Shown piece by piece: positions 23,001-35,100 of a stretch of 64,000 bases of DNA. The DNA is taken from assembly GCF_030272615.1 (NCBI RefSeq), contig NC_081410.1:121892640-121956639 (forward strand), read 5' to 3'. The DNA is from Cryptomeria japonica. Lineage: Eukaryota; Streptophyta; Pinopsida; Cupressales; Cupressaceae. A program made the translations under genes and the position numbers. The number at the start of each line of letters is the position of its first letter. The first letter of the stretch is position 1. The notes under the pieces are model-generated. The model was not told the DNA's origin, ran no database searches, and saw only the letters and a list, made by a program, of their open reading frames with translations.

Positions 23001-24139
23001 GTAGTTTATGCTTTGTTAAAGATTCTACAAAGGTTACATGTGGGTCAAGACAATCTTTGAAGCACTTAGCAGTTAGTTAGAAGCACTTCCATCACCTTTT
23101 TTTCATGTCTTTTTAACAATTTTGACCCAAGAGGTAAAACTCATGCAAGTTGAAGATAAAAGGAAAGATTTTTTAGCAAATATAGTAGTTCTACATCAAC
23201 AAAAGACTCTACATGCATGCACAACAAATCAAGGAGCAGTTTGGGCCCACAAATAGTCAGTTTGAGGTAGTTTTGCATGCTTTTATACATGTTTTTCAAG
23301 AAAATTCAACCTAACAAGGACTCTTCGGGACTCTTCATGCAGATTTGGAGATAAAATCTAAATAAAGAATTTTAAAAAAAGAGCACACTTTAGTTCTTCA
23401 TAGGCACAACTTTTCTTATTTAAGGCTTTTCCTATAAGTCTCCTATTATTCTTCTATTTTTTGGAGTTCTTTTCTTTCTCTAGCATGTATGGTAGCTTCT
23501 CAAGGATCTTTCACGCTTAAGGACAACATTGTAACTCATTTTTTGAGTTTTGTAACAGTAGAAACACCTTTATATTTCAATAAAATTGTAGGTTTTACAT
23601 TCTCAAATGTATGTTTTGTGTGCTTGATGAATGATCTTGATGCAATTTTTGTGATTTGATATATGAGATCCTTAAATTATGCCCGATCTATGCACCTTTA
23701 TATGAAATATTGAAATTCAAGCAGGTTATAAGTTGTATTGAAATGTTCAAATGTTTTGGTTGTAAGAACAATTTGTTTTCCTTCAAGAACCTAAAAAACA
23801 ATCTTCTTATGAAACACTTTTGTTTGATTTGAGTTACGCAGAGTTGTGTATAGAAAAACATTTATTTGTTGAGAAGTATTGTGAGTTGATAAGTTGCAGA
23901 TTTTAGTTAATTATTTTGGTGGTTCACCTCCTCGGATAGGTTTTCATTTCAAGTTACCCTTTCTATAACTTTTTCCCATCAAAATAGTTAGTTTGCAAAA
24001 GGTACATCAAGGAACCAACCCTCTCTAGTGATTTATCCTCAAGATTAGGCAACCCACATGCATGAAGATCATTCCATGTTTCATAAGATTGATGAGTTTC
24101 ATACTTAGCATCAGGGTACAATCCTTCATGGAAACAAGT
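20044..24139. other. AT-rich non-coding stretch
   Basis: I recognise no gene in this 4.1 kb. All ORFs are short and lack motifs. The sequence near 23,400-23,620 (ATTTCAATAAAATTGTAGG, with AATAAA) resembles the transcript-end region of a plant LTR, but no partner LTR was seen. It is most likely the non-coding part of a large retroelement interrupted by the GC-rich block. Confidence 0.35.
22676..22747 (+). repeat. 36-bp tandem duplication
   Basis: AAAAGCTTAAAGTCCTTAATCTAAATAGG plus seven bases occurs twice head-to-tail (22,676-22,711 and 22,712-22,747) with a single mismatch (ATTTAAG against AGTTAAG). Confidence 0.9.
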
Positions 24140-24800
24140 CACATTAATTTAATTATGCATTTAGTTGCATCATTGCACCTTAATTCAATTTCAGGTCATT
24201 AAATTATTATATTCTCTCATCATTGTATATCATGACATTCATTTAGTTAATCCATACATGTCATAGCTCATTCCAATACATCATCACATTTTTGTAAAAC
24301 ATTGTATTTCATTTATCATTGCACTATACACATCATTACATCATTTTGCATTTCATTCATTAGATATTGCATTACATTAATCATTACATCATTTATTAAT
24401 TCAATTCATTTTTCATCATTCTCATTGTACATAATAAAATCACACATGCATAAACATAAAGCATCAAGTGGTAATAAGAATTTCATATCATACATCATAT
24501 CATCACATCATAAATGCATCACATATACACATCAATCATAACATGAATTTAATCACGTCATCATTATTGTAAAAATCACCATTACACATATCATAATCAA
24601 GTAAACATCAAGTAGGGCATCATAGGTCACATGAGCATCATACATATCATAATAAAAAATCATAAACAACATATCATAGGACCATCTAATCAAGTAAACA
24701 AATGCATATATCCATCATAGAGGTTGAATAAAGCATGTAAAGTAAATGCATCCATCATGTAAATAATATACAATCACATCATAAAGTATATAGACGACAT
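24140..24800. repeat. CATT/ATCAT-rich low-complexity tract
   Basis: The stretch consists largely of irregular ATCATTACATCATT, TTCATTCATT and CATATCATA runs. There is no coding signal. A similar texture occurs at 9,900-10,090. Confidence 0.6.
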
Positions 24801-24959
24801 CCACCAATAGTTTTTGTTGCATCTCATATACTTAAAAAATAATCAATGTCTAATGTCCAATGATATCACATAATTTGAGAGATACATCAAAAAATGGCAA
24901 GAATCATCAAATGTCTCCAAAGACATGTATACATCAAAAGGTAAGGCATGTAAATCTAG

Positions 24960-26211
24960 ATTGTTCTCCCTCTAGAAGTTGTAGACCTCATTGAACCTCC
25001 TGCTACACCCCCGGATGGACCAATATCTAGATCTCTACCCAATGAATCCTTGCGAGGTAGACGAGTGACCCTCATACTCTATGCATGACCTGCTTCATCT
25101 AGATCTCATCCCAAAAACTTGTGCATAGCTAGGGGCATGCTAACCAACCAGAATATTATCCTCATATAACTTCTGGTAATATTGTGCCTCCTTGGCTGAG
25201 TACCATATCTCTTGAATGGTCTCCCATGTAATAGTACCAACAATAGTCCTCTCTAACCTATCAGCAAGGGCCTCAGTGCATCCATAGCACTCAATCATTG
25301 AATCTCTCTCAGCCTGCAGTTGAGTGATCTATCACTATAACTTCCCTACCTGTCCCTGTAGCTACTGAACCATACGTTGTAAGGTAGATATCTATGCTTG
25401 TTGCTAATGTGAAGGCACTCTAATCTGAATCTATCATTGGGCTGGTTGTTGTTGTACTGGATCTTTCTTAGGGGCATCTACTCTGCCTATATCCTGTGTA
25501 GGAGGTCTCCAGGATTTTCTCCTTTGACACACCCTATCATCCCACCCACTCGGTTTCCCCTCCTGTTCTCTCTACTAACTAGAGTTACTGGCATCACCAC
25601 CCTCACCACCACCACCCCTGCCATCTCCTCCATATCCATCATCACCATCACCACCACCTCCACCATCTTCTCCACCTCTCATTTATCCAGGTCCCCTACA
25701 TTATGGTCTATCCTCCTCATCACCAAATGCAGGCATCGACTCATCAGGACAGGACAGACTCGACATTGAATGCATCATGAAATAATGAGAGTACTTTGGA
25801 GTCACCCCTCCATCTATGATACCTCATAAATAATCCCAATCTTTAGGTACAAATGAAAATTAATCAGTATATGTTAACTCATAAGAGGTCATAGGTCCCT
25901 AGTCTTCTACATCCTGCTATCTTCGTGCATACAATTCAGCACCATGCGGGAATCCCTAGACTCAACTATACTATCAAAACACACTGGTATGAATTAACTT
26001 ATCAATAACAAATGGCATCTACCCAATCAAATAATGAGAAGTAAAGACATATGACATCTCAGCACCATCCTCGGCCCAAGGTTCACAATCCAGATAAGGT
26101 CTCCATATAACTGTATCCAAATCATCCAAGATCCATCTCCAGTACTCCACTTTTACCTAGCTTATGCTAGACAACAACACCTGCATATGCATTGATATAG
26201 GGTCTCCCTAT
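24960..26211 (-). pseudogene. Plant-mobile-domain-like ORF, C-terminal half
   Basis: Read on the minus strand from 26,211, the sequence gives EYWRWILDDLDTVIWRPYLD, CEPWAEDGAEMSYVFTSHYL, and about 25,690-25,590 a Gly/Asp-rich stretch (GGGEDGGGGGDGDDGYGG). A helical, Gln-rich tail (QLQAERDSMIE, TITWETIQEIWYSAKEAQYY) follows. The WRPY and DDLDTVIW pattern is that of aminotransferase-like plant mobile domain (PMD) proteins often carried by plant transposons. Many stops are present. The N-terminal half lies at 37,686-38,560; the break at 26,211 is the insertion point of the copia-like element. Confidence 0.6.
26207..26211. other. Candidate target-site duplication, left side
   Basis: CCTAT directly precedes the TGGAATTAATG terminus of the minus-strand copia-like element. 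The partner copy is not intact on the right, where CCTCC follows the gypsy LTR at 37,686. Confidence 0.3.
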
Positions 26212-27322
26212 TGGAATTAATGAATACTGAGAAGGGGGTGAATCAGTGTTTTATAATTAACAAACTTATCAAGATGATTCTTAAACCACCAAATGCATGA
26301 GAAAGTAATCAAATTGCAGAAACATAAATTAAACAACCACACAACCATAACACCAAGATTTTTACATGGAAACCCGAAAAGGGAAAAACTATGGTGGGAT
26401 TGATTACCCACAATATTATTATACTATGGCCTATAGTATAACAATATTACATAAGGGGATGTACTTGTATTCAAGCACACTACCTAGAGCTCACTACTCA
26501 ATTACAAAAAGGCTACAACCTGAAGGAAGGTTCACTACCTTATAGGCTAATACAAAATGATTACAATGTCAACTGAACTGAAGTGTAGCATCTAACTATG
26601 CCAAAATATAGCTCTGGTTAGGCTCATATAGTCTTCTGCAACTAATCTATCATTTTGCTCTGTAATACTGCTCTGTCACATTTTGGAGCAACAGACTCGC
26701 TTACACAGACTTCCTTCACTTCCCCACACTCCAAAATGATCAACCAAATCAATCTTATATATCTGCATCATCAAAAAGAATCATTTACTAAGTCGGCTTC
26801 CAAAAACCACATAACATGCAACATGAAACGTGTTCCACCAAGTCGGCTCAATCCAATCATAGATCCAAATGCGGACAAAAAAAATGATAAAATGCTTCCC
26901 ATAAGTTGGCCTAATCATCTCAAACATGAACTAATCACCAGAATTATCCCAACAAATCGACAACACACATTACTCCAAAAAAGATTTGCCCTAACTGAAA
27001 TACTGGATATCAGAGCTCTAAACTAGAACAAAATTTAACATCGGATATCAAGATCATGAAGTAATTTGTCTCGAACCTTGAACCAACTATCTTGATCACC
27101 GCAACCAAAAATACATCACCAAAATCAAGATGTACACCATGATCTCATGCTCTACCAATAACTGTGTTCCACCTTCTAGACTTATGTTTGTAAACAAAAT
27201 GACTTCCAATAAACCAATTATATGTACACCAGATGTGATTTGTGAATTAAGTTGTCATCAATGACAACCCCTACACATCTATCATGCACCAATCATCACC
27301 ATAACAGTGTCTCTTACCAACA
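26212..27322 (-). repeat. 3' LTR of element A
   Basis: On the minus strand the LTR starts TGTTGGTAAGAG right after a polypurine tract and ends ATTCATTAATTCCA, giving TG...CA termini and 1,111 bp. Shortly before its end is GATTCACCCCCTTCTCAGT, closely resembling the GATTCACCCCTCCCCTCTCA near the end of the copia LTR at 60,318-60,337. The position just after the accessory ORF stop fits a 3' LTR. Confidence 0.7.
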
Positions 27323-27338
27323 ATCTCCCCCTTTTGCA
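27323..27338 (-). other. Polypurine tract of element A
   Basis: On the minus strand TGCAAAAGGGGGAGAT immediately precedes the TGTTGG LTR start. AAAAGGGGGAGATTGTTGG is the classic copia 3' junction. Confidence 0.8.
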
Positions 27339-27551
27339 TTGATGGCAACAGTATGAAAAATGAATTGTACACTCAATACTGCAAGACTTCAAAATTTTCA
27401 AGAATATACAAGATCATAAAGAAATGTACAAACTCCCCCTAAGAATTTACACCATTTTTCACTCTAGTCTCTCCCCCTTTGACAACAATGCCAAAGATAA
27501 ATGATCCGCCAAAATTGATATACAAGGGTATGTACAACTGCTCACAAAAAT

Positions 27552-30500
27552 TTAAAGATATCCGTAAAAAAATGTCCTAAGGGACAACAAATGTTTATCC
27601 CATGCTTTCCTCAAGCTCTCCAAAATGTTAATCATCCCACTGAAAAGATAAGCAATCATTTCAGCTCCTCTTCTATCTGTCAAAACATTGGAATACAGAG
27701 CATCCTTAGAATCTTGTATGCTATTCATTAAAGAATCTATCTGGGGAGTGATAAGACTCCTTAACTCAGACACTCTACCCAAAATTCTATCATTTTCATG
27801 GTTTAGACTCTTGATTTTATTCAGTATACTCAAATTTTGGGGTTCAAAATTGCTAGCCGAAGCAAATTGTGGTGCATATGACTATGATATGCTTTCTAGC
27901 TGATCTTCACATTCCCTTATCTTCTTGTCAATGTCTATAGTGAACTTGGGAAAAATCAGACATGACTTGTATATATTACCTCCTTCATCAATTGCATCCT
28001 GAATATTCTTTAGTGCAGTAACTAGACTAACTCTATTGTCTTCAATCATTTTCAAAATAAAATTCAACCTCATAGCATTAAACTGATTCAAAACTTTAAT
28101 ATCTATTGCCTTCTCCAAAGATTCAAAATGAGAACAAACAACACTTAACAAACCCTTGAGCTTACCGAAGGGATCAAATGTATTTGGTTTGAAATATGGC
28201 ATAATCTTCTCCAACATATCCCCCGCCAATGATATTAATTCCTTGTCTGGAAAATGGGACTTAAGCAGGTCCTCATTGGATTTGGCTTGAGCTAGAGTTG
28301 CCAATATAAGTGCTTGAATAGGAGATAAGGAACTCAAGTCAAGCAAGCCTTGACCAAAATCATCAGGATCAACAGTAACTTATTTCCCTTTAACAACACC
28401 AGTGTCTCTTACCAATGTTGTCGGAGCCTGATCTTTCTTTTCCTCTCCTTTCTTCTTATCTGCAACTTCACCTTTTCCACCTTTCTGACCATCACCCTTA
28501 TCCTTCTCCATATTCAATGTCTCCTTAGCTGATTTTTCTAACACAACTTCTATAACCAGCGGTTCCTTTACAACATCACTGGAGGTATCATTTGCACCAT
28601 CATCATCATTTTTAACTAGAGTCTGATCATTAGACTGTCCTTCTGGAGTGGCTTTCTCAGGTGACTGATCTTTTTGCTTACCCGGGACAATTGTACTTAC
28701 TTCTGGAACAGAAGTGTCTTGATTTGGTTCTTCCGGATTCATATCAACCCTCTAATCTATCAAAAACTTTCTCAAAATTGTTTTAGTCTCCTTTATCACT
28801 TCATCTTTCTTCCCTACCATAATCTTACTCACCCTCTTCTTGCTTCGGAATCTATCCTAAAAAGTTTCAATAATCTAGTGACTTCATTCTTAGAAATAAC
28901 ATAAGATAGATTTACTAGCACATATTCTTTTATTTTCTCATCCTCTTGACCATTTGTAAGCCTTCTTGTATCCAAAATGTCATATAGACTTTTAGGGATC
29001 ATAGATGCAAGTTCTATTAATGTCTTACTATATACATCCATATATTCTATAATTTCTTCCTCAACTGCCCTCTGATCCTTATCATCATAGTTTTCATAAT
29101 ATATAAACACATTTCTTAAATTCCCATCCTTAATAATTTCATCAATTAACTCCTTTAAAGTTAATGGGGGCACTATTTCAAATCTTCCTTCAATCTTACC
29201 AAATTTGAGAGCTTCATCTATCCCAAATTTCTACTTCTTGTTGGCCCTGGCCTTTCCGGATGATTCACTTTCAACTCTTGGCTTCTTTGATTATTGAGCT
29301 CCACCAAATTGTGGTTTCTTCACCACTCTAGTGTAAGTGGCTATCTTTTTCACCTCTCTTACTTCCTCATCAAATTTCATCTCTATGTCCTTGATAGTGG
29401 CAACAACATGTACTTTATGAGGTTTCTCATTCTTCCTCTTCTCTGCCCCACCAGTTGATGATGTAGATTGTGATTTAGGTGCAAACTGAGATTGTTTTGG
29501 CTTGGCCTGCTTCTGAGGGGTGGGAGCAAGTTTAGTCTTCTTGGGCTTCGCCATGTCTTCCTCCTTTAGAATGTTCTATTCTCTTTCCCTTTGTACAGCC
29601 TCCTTGGATATGCACATCTATTCTGCTAATTCCTCTACCTCTTTTCTTACTTTCCTCTTCCCAGTAGGTCCGATAAACTTTATGTGCAAATCAAGGTCTT
29701 TTTCTTGAGAAGTACCGAACCTCTCTTCCTTTTCATATACCAGTTGACTCAATAAATATTGACCATATGCATCAAGTGTGACAACATCCACCTCATACCC
29801 CATGGGCATGATCCGAATAGTTCTTGGCTCAACTACCTCCATATGGCATTGGTCCTTGTCAACCATGAAACAAATAGTTTTCTCATACTTCTCTACAATC
29901 TATTTAGGGATCCTTTCCCTACTATGCATTTATTCTTGAAAGGATTTGAAGTATCCCCATAAGGTGGATTTTAGTGCATCAATATCACCTAAACCCTGTA
30001 ATCCTTCCTTAATCTGAACGGCCACCGGTTTATCATATCCCCACTAAATCTTTCCAATGCCAGGGATTTCATTCAAGAAATATAATGTCATGCAAACAAT
30101 TAAGGAACCAAAATTAAATGCATGCTTCTTGTCTTGCTTGATCTTATTTAGGTTGCTTAATAACTCATTGAGAAGTACTGAGAAAATATCATACCTCTTT
30201 CCTTCCTTCGGAATCTCATAAGCTGCAAATATAGTCGTGTCGCATACATAATTTTGTCTGTTGGATTGATATACCTTGTATCCAATCACCATCAAGGAAA
30301 ATCTAATATCATGCTCAATAATATCATTGATGGTCATCGACCGGCTATCAAACTAAGATCTGGTAATCTTTGTTAGCATTGTATTTTGTATTTTCCTCAA
30401 TCCAGGGACCTCGCCGGTTGCACTTAAATAGGTAACTACTTCAATGGCTTGCTTGGTGATCTTATGAGGTCTATCTAACCACGTGAATTCATCGTGGATT

Positions 30501-30853
30501 CGACTCAAAATTTAATGGACCCATTTGGGTTCATCGAACACCAAGAAGTGAATAAATTGGATGAAACCCTTGTCATACAGTGATTTGTATTCTAGCTTCA
30601 AATTTCCCAGACTATCAATTATGTGATTGGTGTAAAGTGAGAGCATGTCAGCATTCCCAATCTCCTTAATGTTGCAATGGATATATGCCCTAATATCTTT
30701 GTTGTGAAGTACACCATATGGGATAGAAGAAAATGCACCTTTTGGATCATCCTCAGTGGATTTTAATGGGTGCCTCTTGAACATGGGCCTTGACCTCTAA
30801 TAAATATTGACCACCAATGGAGTCACAACACCAGATGTAGATGCAGATGCCAT
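27552..30853 (-). pseudogene. Accessory ORF of element A (unknown function)
   Basis: From ATG at 30,853 (MASASTSGVVTPL) the reading frame runs about 1,100 codons to the stop at 27,552, with in-frame stops but only one net frame change (between about 28,829 and 28,742). It encodes a helical N-terminal region (DTTIFAAYEIPKEGKRYDIF, NFGSLIVCMTLYF), a Lys/Pro-rich linker (KPKKTKLAPTPQKQAKPKQ), a helical middle, a second Lys/Glu-rich linker and a helical C-terminus. It is colinear with the ORF at 62,299-64,000. No enzyme motif is visible. The first part resembles, by eye, helical domains of putative plant transposon accessory proteins; function unknown. Confidence 0.7.
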
Positions 30854-31269
30854 TTCGAAATATGGATATGAAAAGATAGCTTTGAAAATGGAAAATACCT
30901 TTTGATTCTCAACTGGGTGCAAGAAATCGCCGATAGATTGCTTCAAGCTCGGATTTAGCTGCTAAAACTCCTTCACTTTTCTTCTCTTCTCTTCTCTCTT
31001 ATTCACATTGTGAAGAGTGGTCTATTGATATGCCTTTTTATTCACAGAAAACCTAATTTCAAGTTGTAATAAATGCACAACCCTAATGACTTCCAGATAC
31101 ACTGGTTTTCATGAATTGATTCACCGGATTATCAAACCGCCACAAGATCTTCCGAATAACAACATGAAAACTAATCTCCATCATTTGCAACCTTCCTCGA
31201 CCGGTTACGAATCTTTGAAAGGGGGTTTTAAATATCTACATGATAATCTACCCCTAAGACTAAAATGCC
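30854..31269 (-). other. Spacer between Gag and accessory ORF of element A
   Basis: This 416-base non-coding stretch links the two ORFs. On the minus strand it contains an AGAGAGAAGAGAAGAGAAG purine run about 140-170 bases before the accessory ATG, which could be a 5' leader for a separate transcript. The matching spacer in the second element is 61,706-62,298. Confidence 0.4.
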
Positions 31270-32055
31270 TTAGTTATTAGATGAGGTTCCTACATCGAAA
31301 TCAGGTGTGGAGCCATTTTGAATACTAGAATCTTCTTTCTTTACCCACATCTTCTTATGGTGACATTTGATCTCTTCCACCTTAGCTTTGCCTTTTTCAT
31401 CTGATTTATTCTTATCTACCGGAGCATTCATGCTTCTGCAATATCTTGCAATATGACCAAGTTTGCTACATCCATGAAAAACAACACTTCTTTGCATAGG
31501 TCTGAAATTCATTTTATTTGATCTCATCCTGCATTGGTTAGAAATATGCCCATACACACGACAAGCATAGCATCTCTTATTCTGAAAGTTGTTTATCCCT
31601 ATTCTGCACATGTTTGACTTGTGACCAAAATTGTTGCATATGAAACATTGACTGATAAAGGTAGAACCATTGTTCATCAATTTATTCATCATTCCATTAT
31701 TCATCCTACTTATGCATTGACTTGCCATATGACCGAATTTACCATCAACAAAACATTTACCATTGAATTTATAGGCATTAGGCTATCTTACCAGAGGTTT
31801 CTTGTTCTTTTGCTAATGATTGTTTTGACTAGAATCAAAGGATTCTCCTTTCTCAAATCCAAGTCCTCAAATGTCTTTTCCATGTCTCTGACTCTCAAGA
31901 ATCTCATCCAACTGGGTTGAGCTAGCTTTGAATTTTTCTTTGTAATAATTAGCAATAGTCAACTCATCTCTCAGAATTATGATCTACCTTTCAAGTTCTT
32001 GCCCATCATTCTTTGTTTGCACCAATTCAAGCTTTTGATTAATGTGTGCTAGTTG
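31270..32055 (-). pseudogene. Gag of element A: coiled coil plus zinc knuckles
   Basis: On the minus strand a helical, heptad-like segment (NQKLELVQTKNDGQELER, ANYYKEKFKASSTQLDEIL) is followed by several CCHC-type units: CFVDGKFGHMASQC (second Cys lost), CFICNNFGHKSNMC, CYACRVYGHISNQC, and a degenerate GCSKLGHIARYC. The LDEILESQRHG...GLGF segment is typical of copia Gag just before the knuckles. Zinc knuckles bind the element RNA during particle assembly. The open frame 31,728-31,270 covers the knuckles; the coiled-coil part upstream has stops. The N-terminus is lost at about 32,055. Confidence 0.75.
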
Positions 32056-32107
32056 TCACCCTAACTCTTACAACTTCCAGGAGTAAGTCGAGTCTAAGGG
32101 GGGAGGA

Positions 32108-35100
32108 TGTAGTGTCCACCCTTGACTTGACTTATCTTGATTATAGTTGACTTTTATTCCATGCGTGATAGACGTATCTCAACTATTTATGATGATTTGG
32201 ATGATGATTATTCATGTGTTTTAGCTACGCATTGTGATGATAGACATTATTGGGCATATGCTATTTTGGATTATTTATACAATGTTGATACTATCATTAT
32301 TGATCATATGATTTGATGGATACTATATGATAGATTATCGAAAGATTATATTGATCATGGATTTATTGTTGATTATGATTACACTAACCCTATTTCATGA
32401 TTACACTTGATGAGATGCTTAAGAGATGTGTTTGACTATTGATTGATTGTCTTCATGATAGAGATGATTCCACATCACTCATTGCGAGTGGTATATGTCG
32501 TCGTGACTCTCTAGCACTTGTATGTTATGATATATATGTATATGTTGTATTATCGTTTTGTGGTTGCAGGTACCAAACATCGACTCCACTTGGCTTCACA
32601 AATCTGAGCGTGTCTTTAATTCCAATGGCTTATGTGGTTCGGAGATGACATGAGTTCCCTTCACATACTCTAGGTCTAAAATTTCACCATGTGTCATTAG
32701 CGTCTTGGCGTGATTCGCCACATCAGTTAGTGAGTTTGATCTTTTCAATATTGTGAGTATGTTTAGAGATGGTTGATTTATTTGATTATGTTTAGATTAA
32801 TTATTTGATCCTTGATGTGTGATTTTATAATTAATAATGCTTATTTTAATGTATAATTTATGTGTCGTTAGCATCTTGGCGTGATTCACCATGTCAACTA
32901 GTGAGTTTGGTCTTTTCAATATTGTGAGTATGTTTAGAGATGGTTGATTTATTTGATTATGTTTAGATTAATTATGTGATCCTTGATGTGTGATTTTATA
33001 ATTAGCTTATTTTAATGTATTTAATTTATTAGCTTTGAGTATTTAATTATTTGATATTTTATGGTTATTTATTTTGTGTGATTTTAATATTTATTTGGTA
33101 TTTATTGTTTAATGTTTATTGAGGTTTGATCATTTATTTGATATTTAATTAATTATTTATTTATTCATTTAATGTTTATGGTTTAATTATTTATTTGGTA
33201 TTTAATGTTTATTTATCTATTATTGATTTATTATTTAATTGGCACTTATTTATTTATTATTCATTGTTTAATAGTGCTTTTATATTTTAATGTTGATTAA
33301 TACTTATTGGTGGCTTTTAATTTATTTATTGAGCCTTGGTTATTATTTATTTATTTATTTAGTCGGCTTTGATTTTATTAGCCTTGGCAACTTGTATTTA
33401 ATTATTTAATTGGTTTTATTTTAAATGGCCCTTAGATATATAATAGGGCTTGGTCATTATTGTGTGTGCATTGATAATCAATACTTTATAATATTTTATT
33501 ACATTTCTCTTGTTACTTGGTAAATAATATTTTATATAATTTTAGCTATTTCTCTCATTACAAGAGTAAATGAGTTTATTATATTTTCCACCTACCATTA
33601 AATGTTATTGGTTTGATTATTTATGAGATTATATTTAATTAATAACCCATAGTTTATTTTATATGGGTTTGATTCTATTTATACATTGGTAAATAATATT
33701 TGTAATATTCTATTTATACATGTGAATAAGTTTTATATTATTCTCTACCTACCATTTATTCTTATTCGTTGTGAATGTATTGGGGAAGTAAAATATAATA
33801 TATGATGGGTAGGTAAGATTGTTTTAAGGATTATTTTGATTAGCCGGTTTGAGGCTAGGGTTTTGGACTGAAATTATTTTTATTCGGTAGCCTAAGCTTT
33901 GTGTCGGGTTACCATTCTTGAAGTTTTTCTGCAACACTTGGATTTCGTTTTTGGTTTTGGCTTGGATTGTTGGAGCTTGTGGTTTGGATTTGGATTTGGA
34001 GCTCTTTGTCAAATTTCTTCCATAACTTCTATTTCTAGGTTGGAGCTCTTGTTTCTCGTAAAGATTTACATTTCTCTGTATTCTCCGTGTTTGCAGAAAT
34101 TGTTGTTTGTGGGTTTTATTTGGGGAAAAAGGTTTATTATATAGTTTGGACTATAGTTTTGGAGAAATATTTATGTGCATAGATTTTAATATAAAGTTGA
34201 ACTATAGGTCTTGGGAAAAATAATGTTTTTCTATTGGCTAGTTTGGTTTGTCGTGAACGCACGACTCTGCATTTTTTATAATTTTGATTCTGTGAAGATT
34301 TGAATCTCTTCTCTGGTGAATGTTATCTTTTGGGTGATAAAGGGAGATTTGTTTGCTGGTAGAGATTTTGGGAGAATTTGTATCATATTTGGAGAGATTT
34401 GATTGATTTTGTCGTGAGGGATTTTTTGAAGATTTCTCTGTTATTTTCTTATTTTGATTTGATTAGAGGGATTCCCTAGTTATCCTTGAGTGAAACTATG
34501 ATTTGAGAATGAGTATTATTTGGTTTGGAGCACTCTATGAATTGATTTTGGTGTGAATTGAGTTGGAAGCTCTTGGTTTTTGAGATTCGATTTCTCCTTC
34601 TTAAGTTAATAATTTTGCATTATTTTTGTTGTTGGTATTGTGTCTTTTCAATGCGACTTTGAGCTATTTGAATTCAGTACTTAATTATTTTTTTGAGGGT
34701 TTTTAATTTAAGTTCGAAACTAGGTCATTTTTTCGTATTTTCTGTTCTCTGGAACAAATGAGTTAAAATATTGTGCAAACGCGCTAAAATACTTAATGTA
34801 TGTGCTAATCTATTTAACAAATGTGCTACTATAGTGAATAAACACACTAGAATAGAGGATAAATATGCTTAAGAAACTCATAAACACGCTAAAAGAATTG
34901 ACATATGCACTAAACTATCTTTTTTCAGTTTCTTTCCAGTTTGTCATTTGTGATGTCATTGTCAGATTTGTATTTCATACTAAAGGCCTTTTGGATGTTT
35001 TATGATGATTTATAGATTATGCATGTGCTCTATTTGATGGATCTTTTATGGTTTTCGCTTCTATGTTGTTGTAGAAATCTTTTTTGGATTTATGCGTCTA

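Larger units (their letters stand above)
26212..32055 (-). mobile_element. Pol-less copia-like element, 5' truncated (element A)
   Basis: On the minus strand the order is: Gag with coiled coil and zinc knuckles (32,055-31,270), spacer (31,269-30,854), a long accessory ORF (30,853-27,552), polypurine tract (27,338-27,323) and 3' LTR (27,322-26,212). No protease, integrase or RT sequence lies between Gag and the accessory ORF, and there is no room for it. The 5' LTR and Gag N-terminus are missing beyond 32,055, where a gypsy fragment abuts. The same plan recurs at 60,366-64,000. Confidence 0.7.

Noticed and set aside
20044-24139. Host gene in the long AT-rich stretch
   Set aside because: No ORF over about 80 codons, no conserved motif and no credible exon chain could be seen by eye.
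25437-25769. 110-codon plus-strand Thr/Ile-rich ORF
   Set aside because: It is the complement of the Gly/Asp-rich tract of the minus-strand PMD-like ORF.
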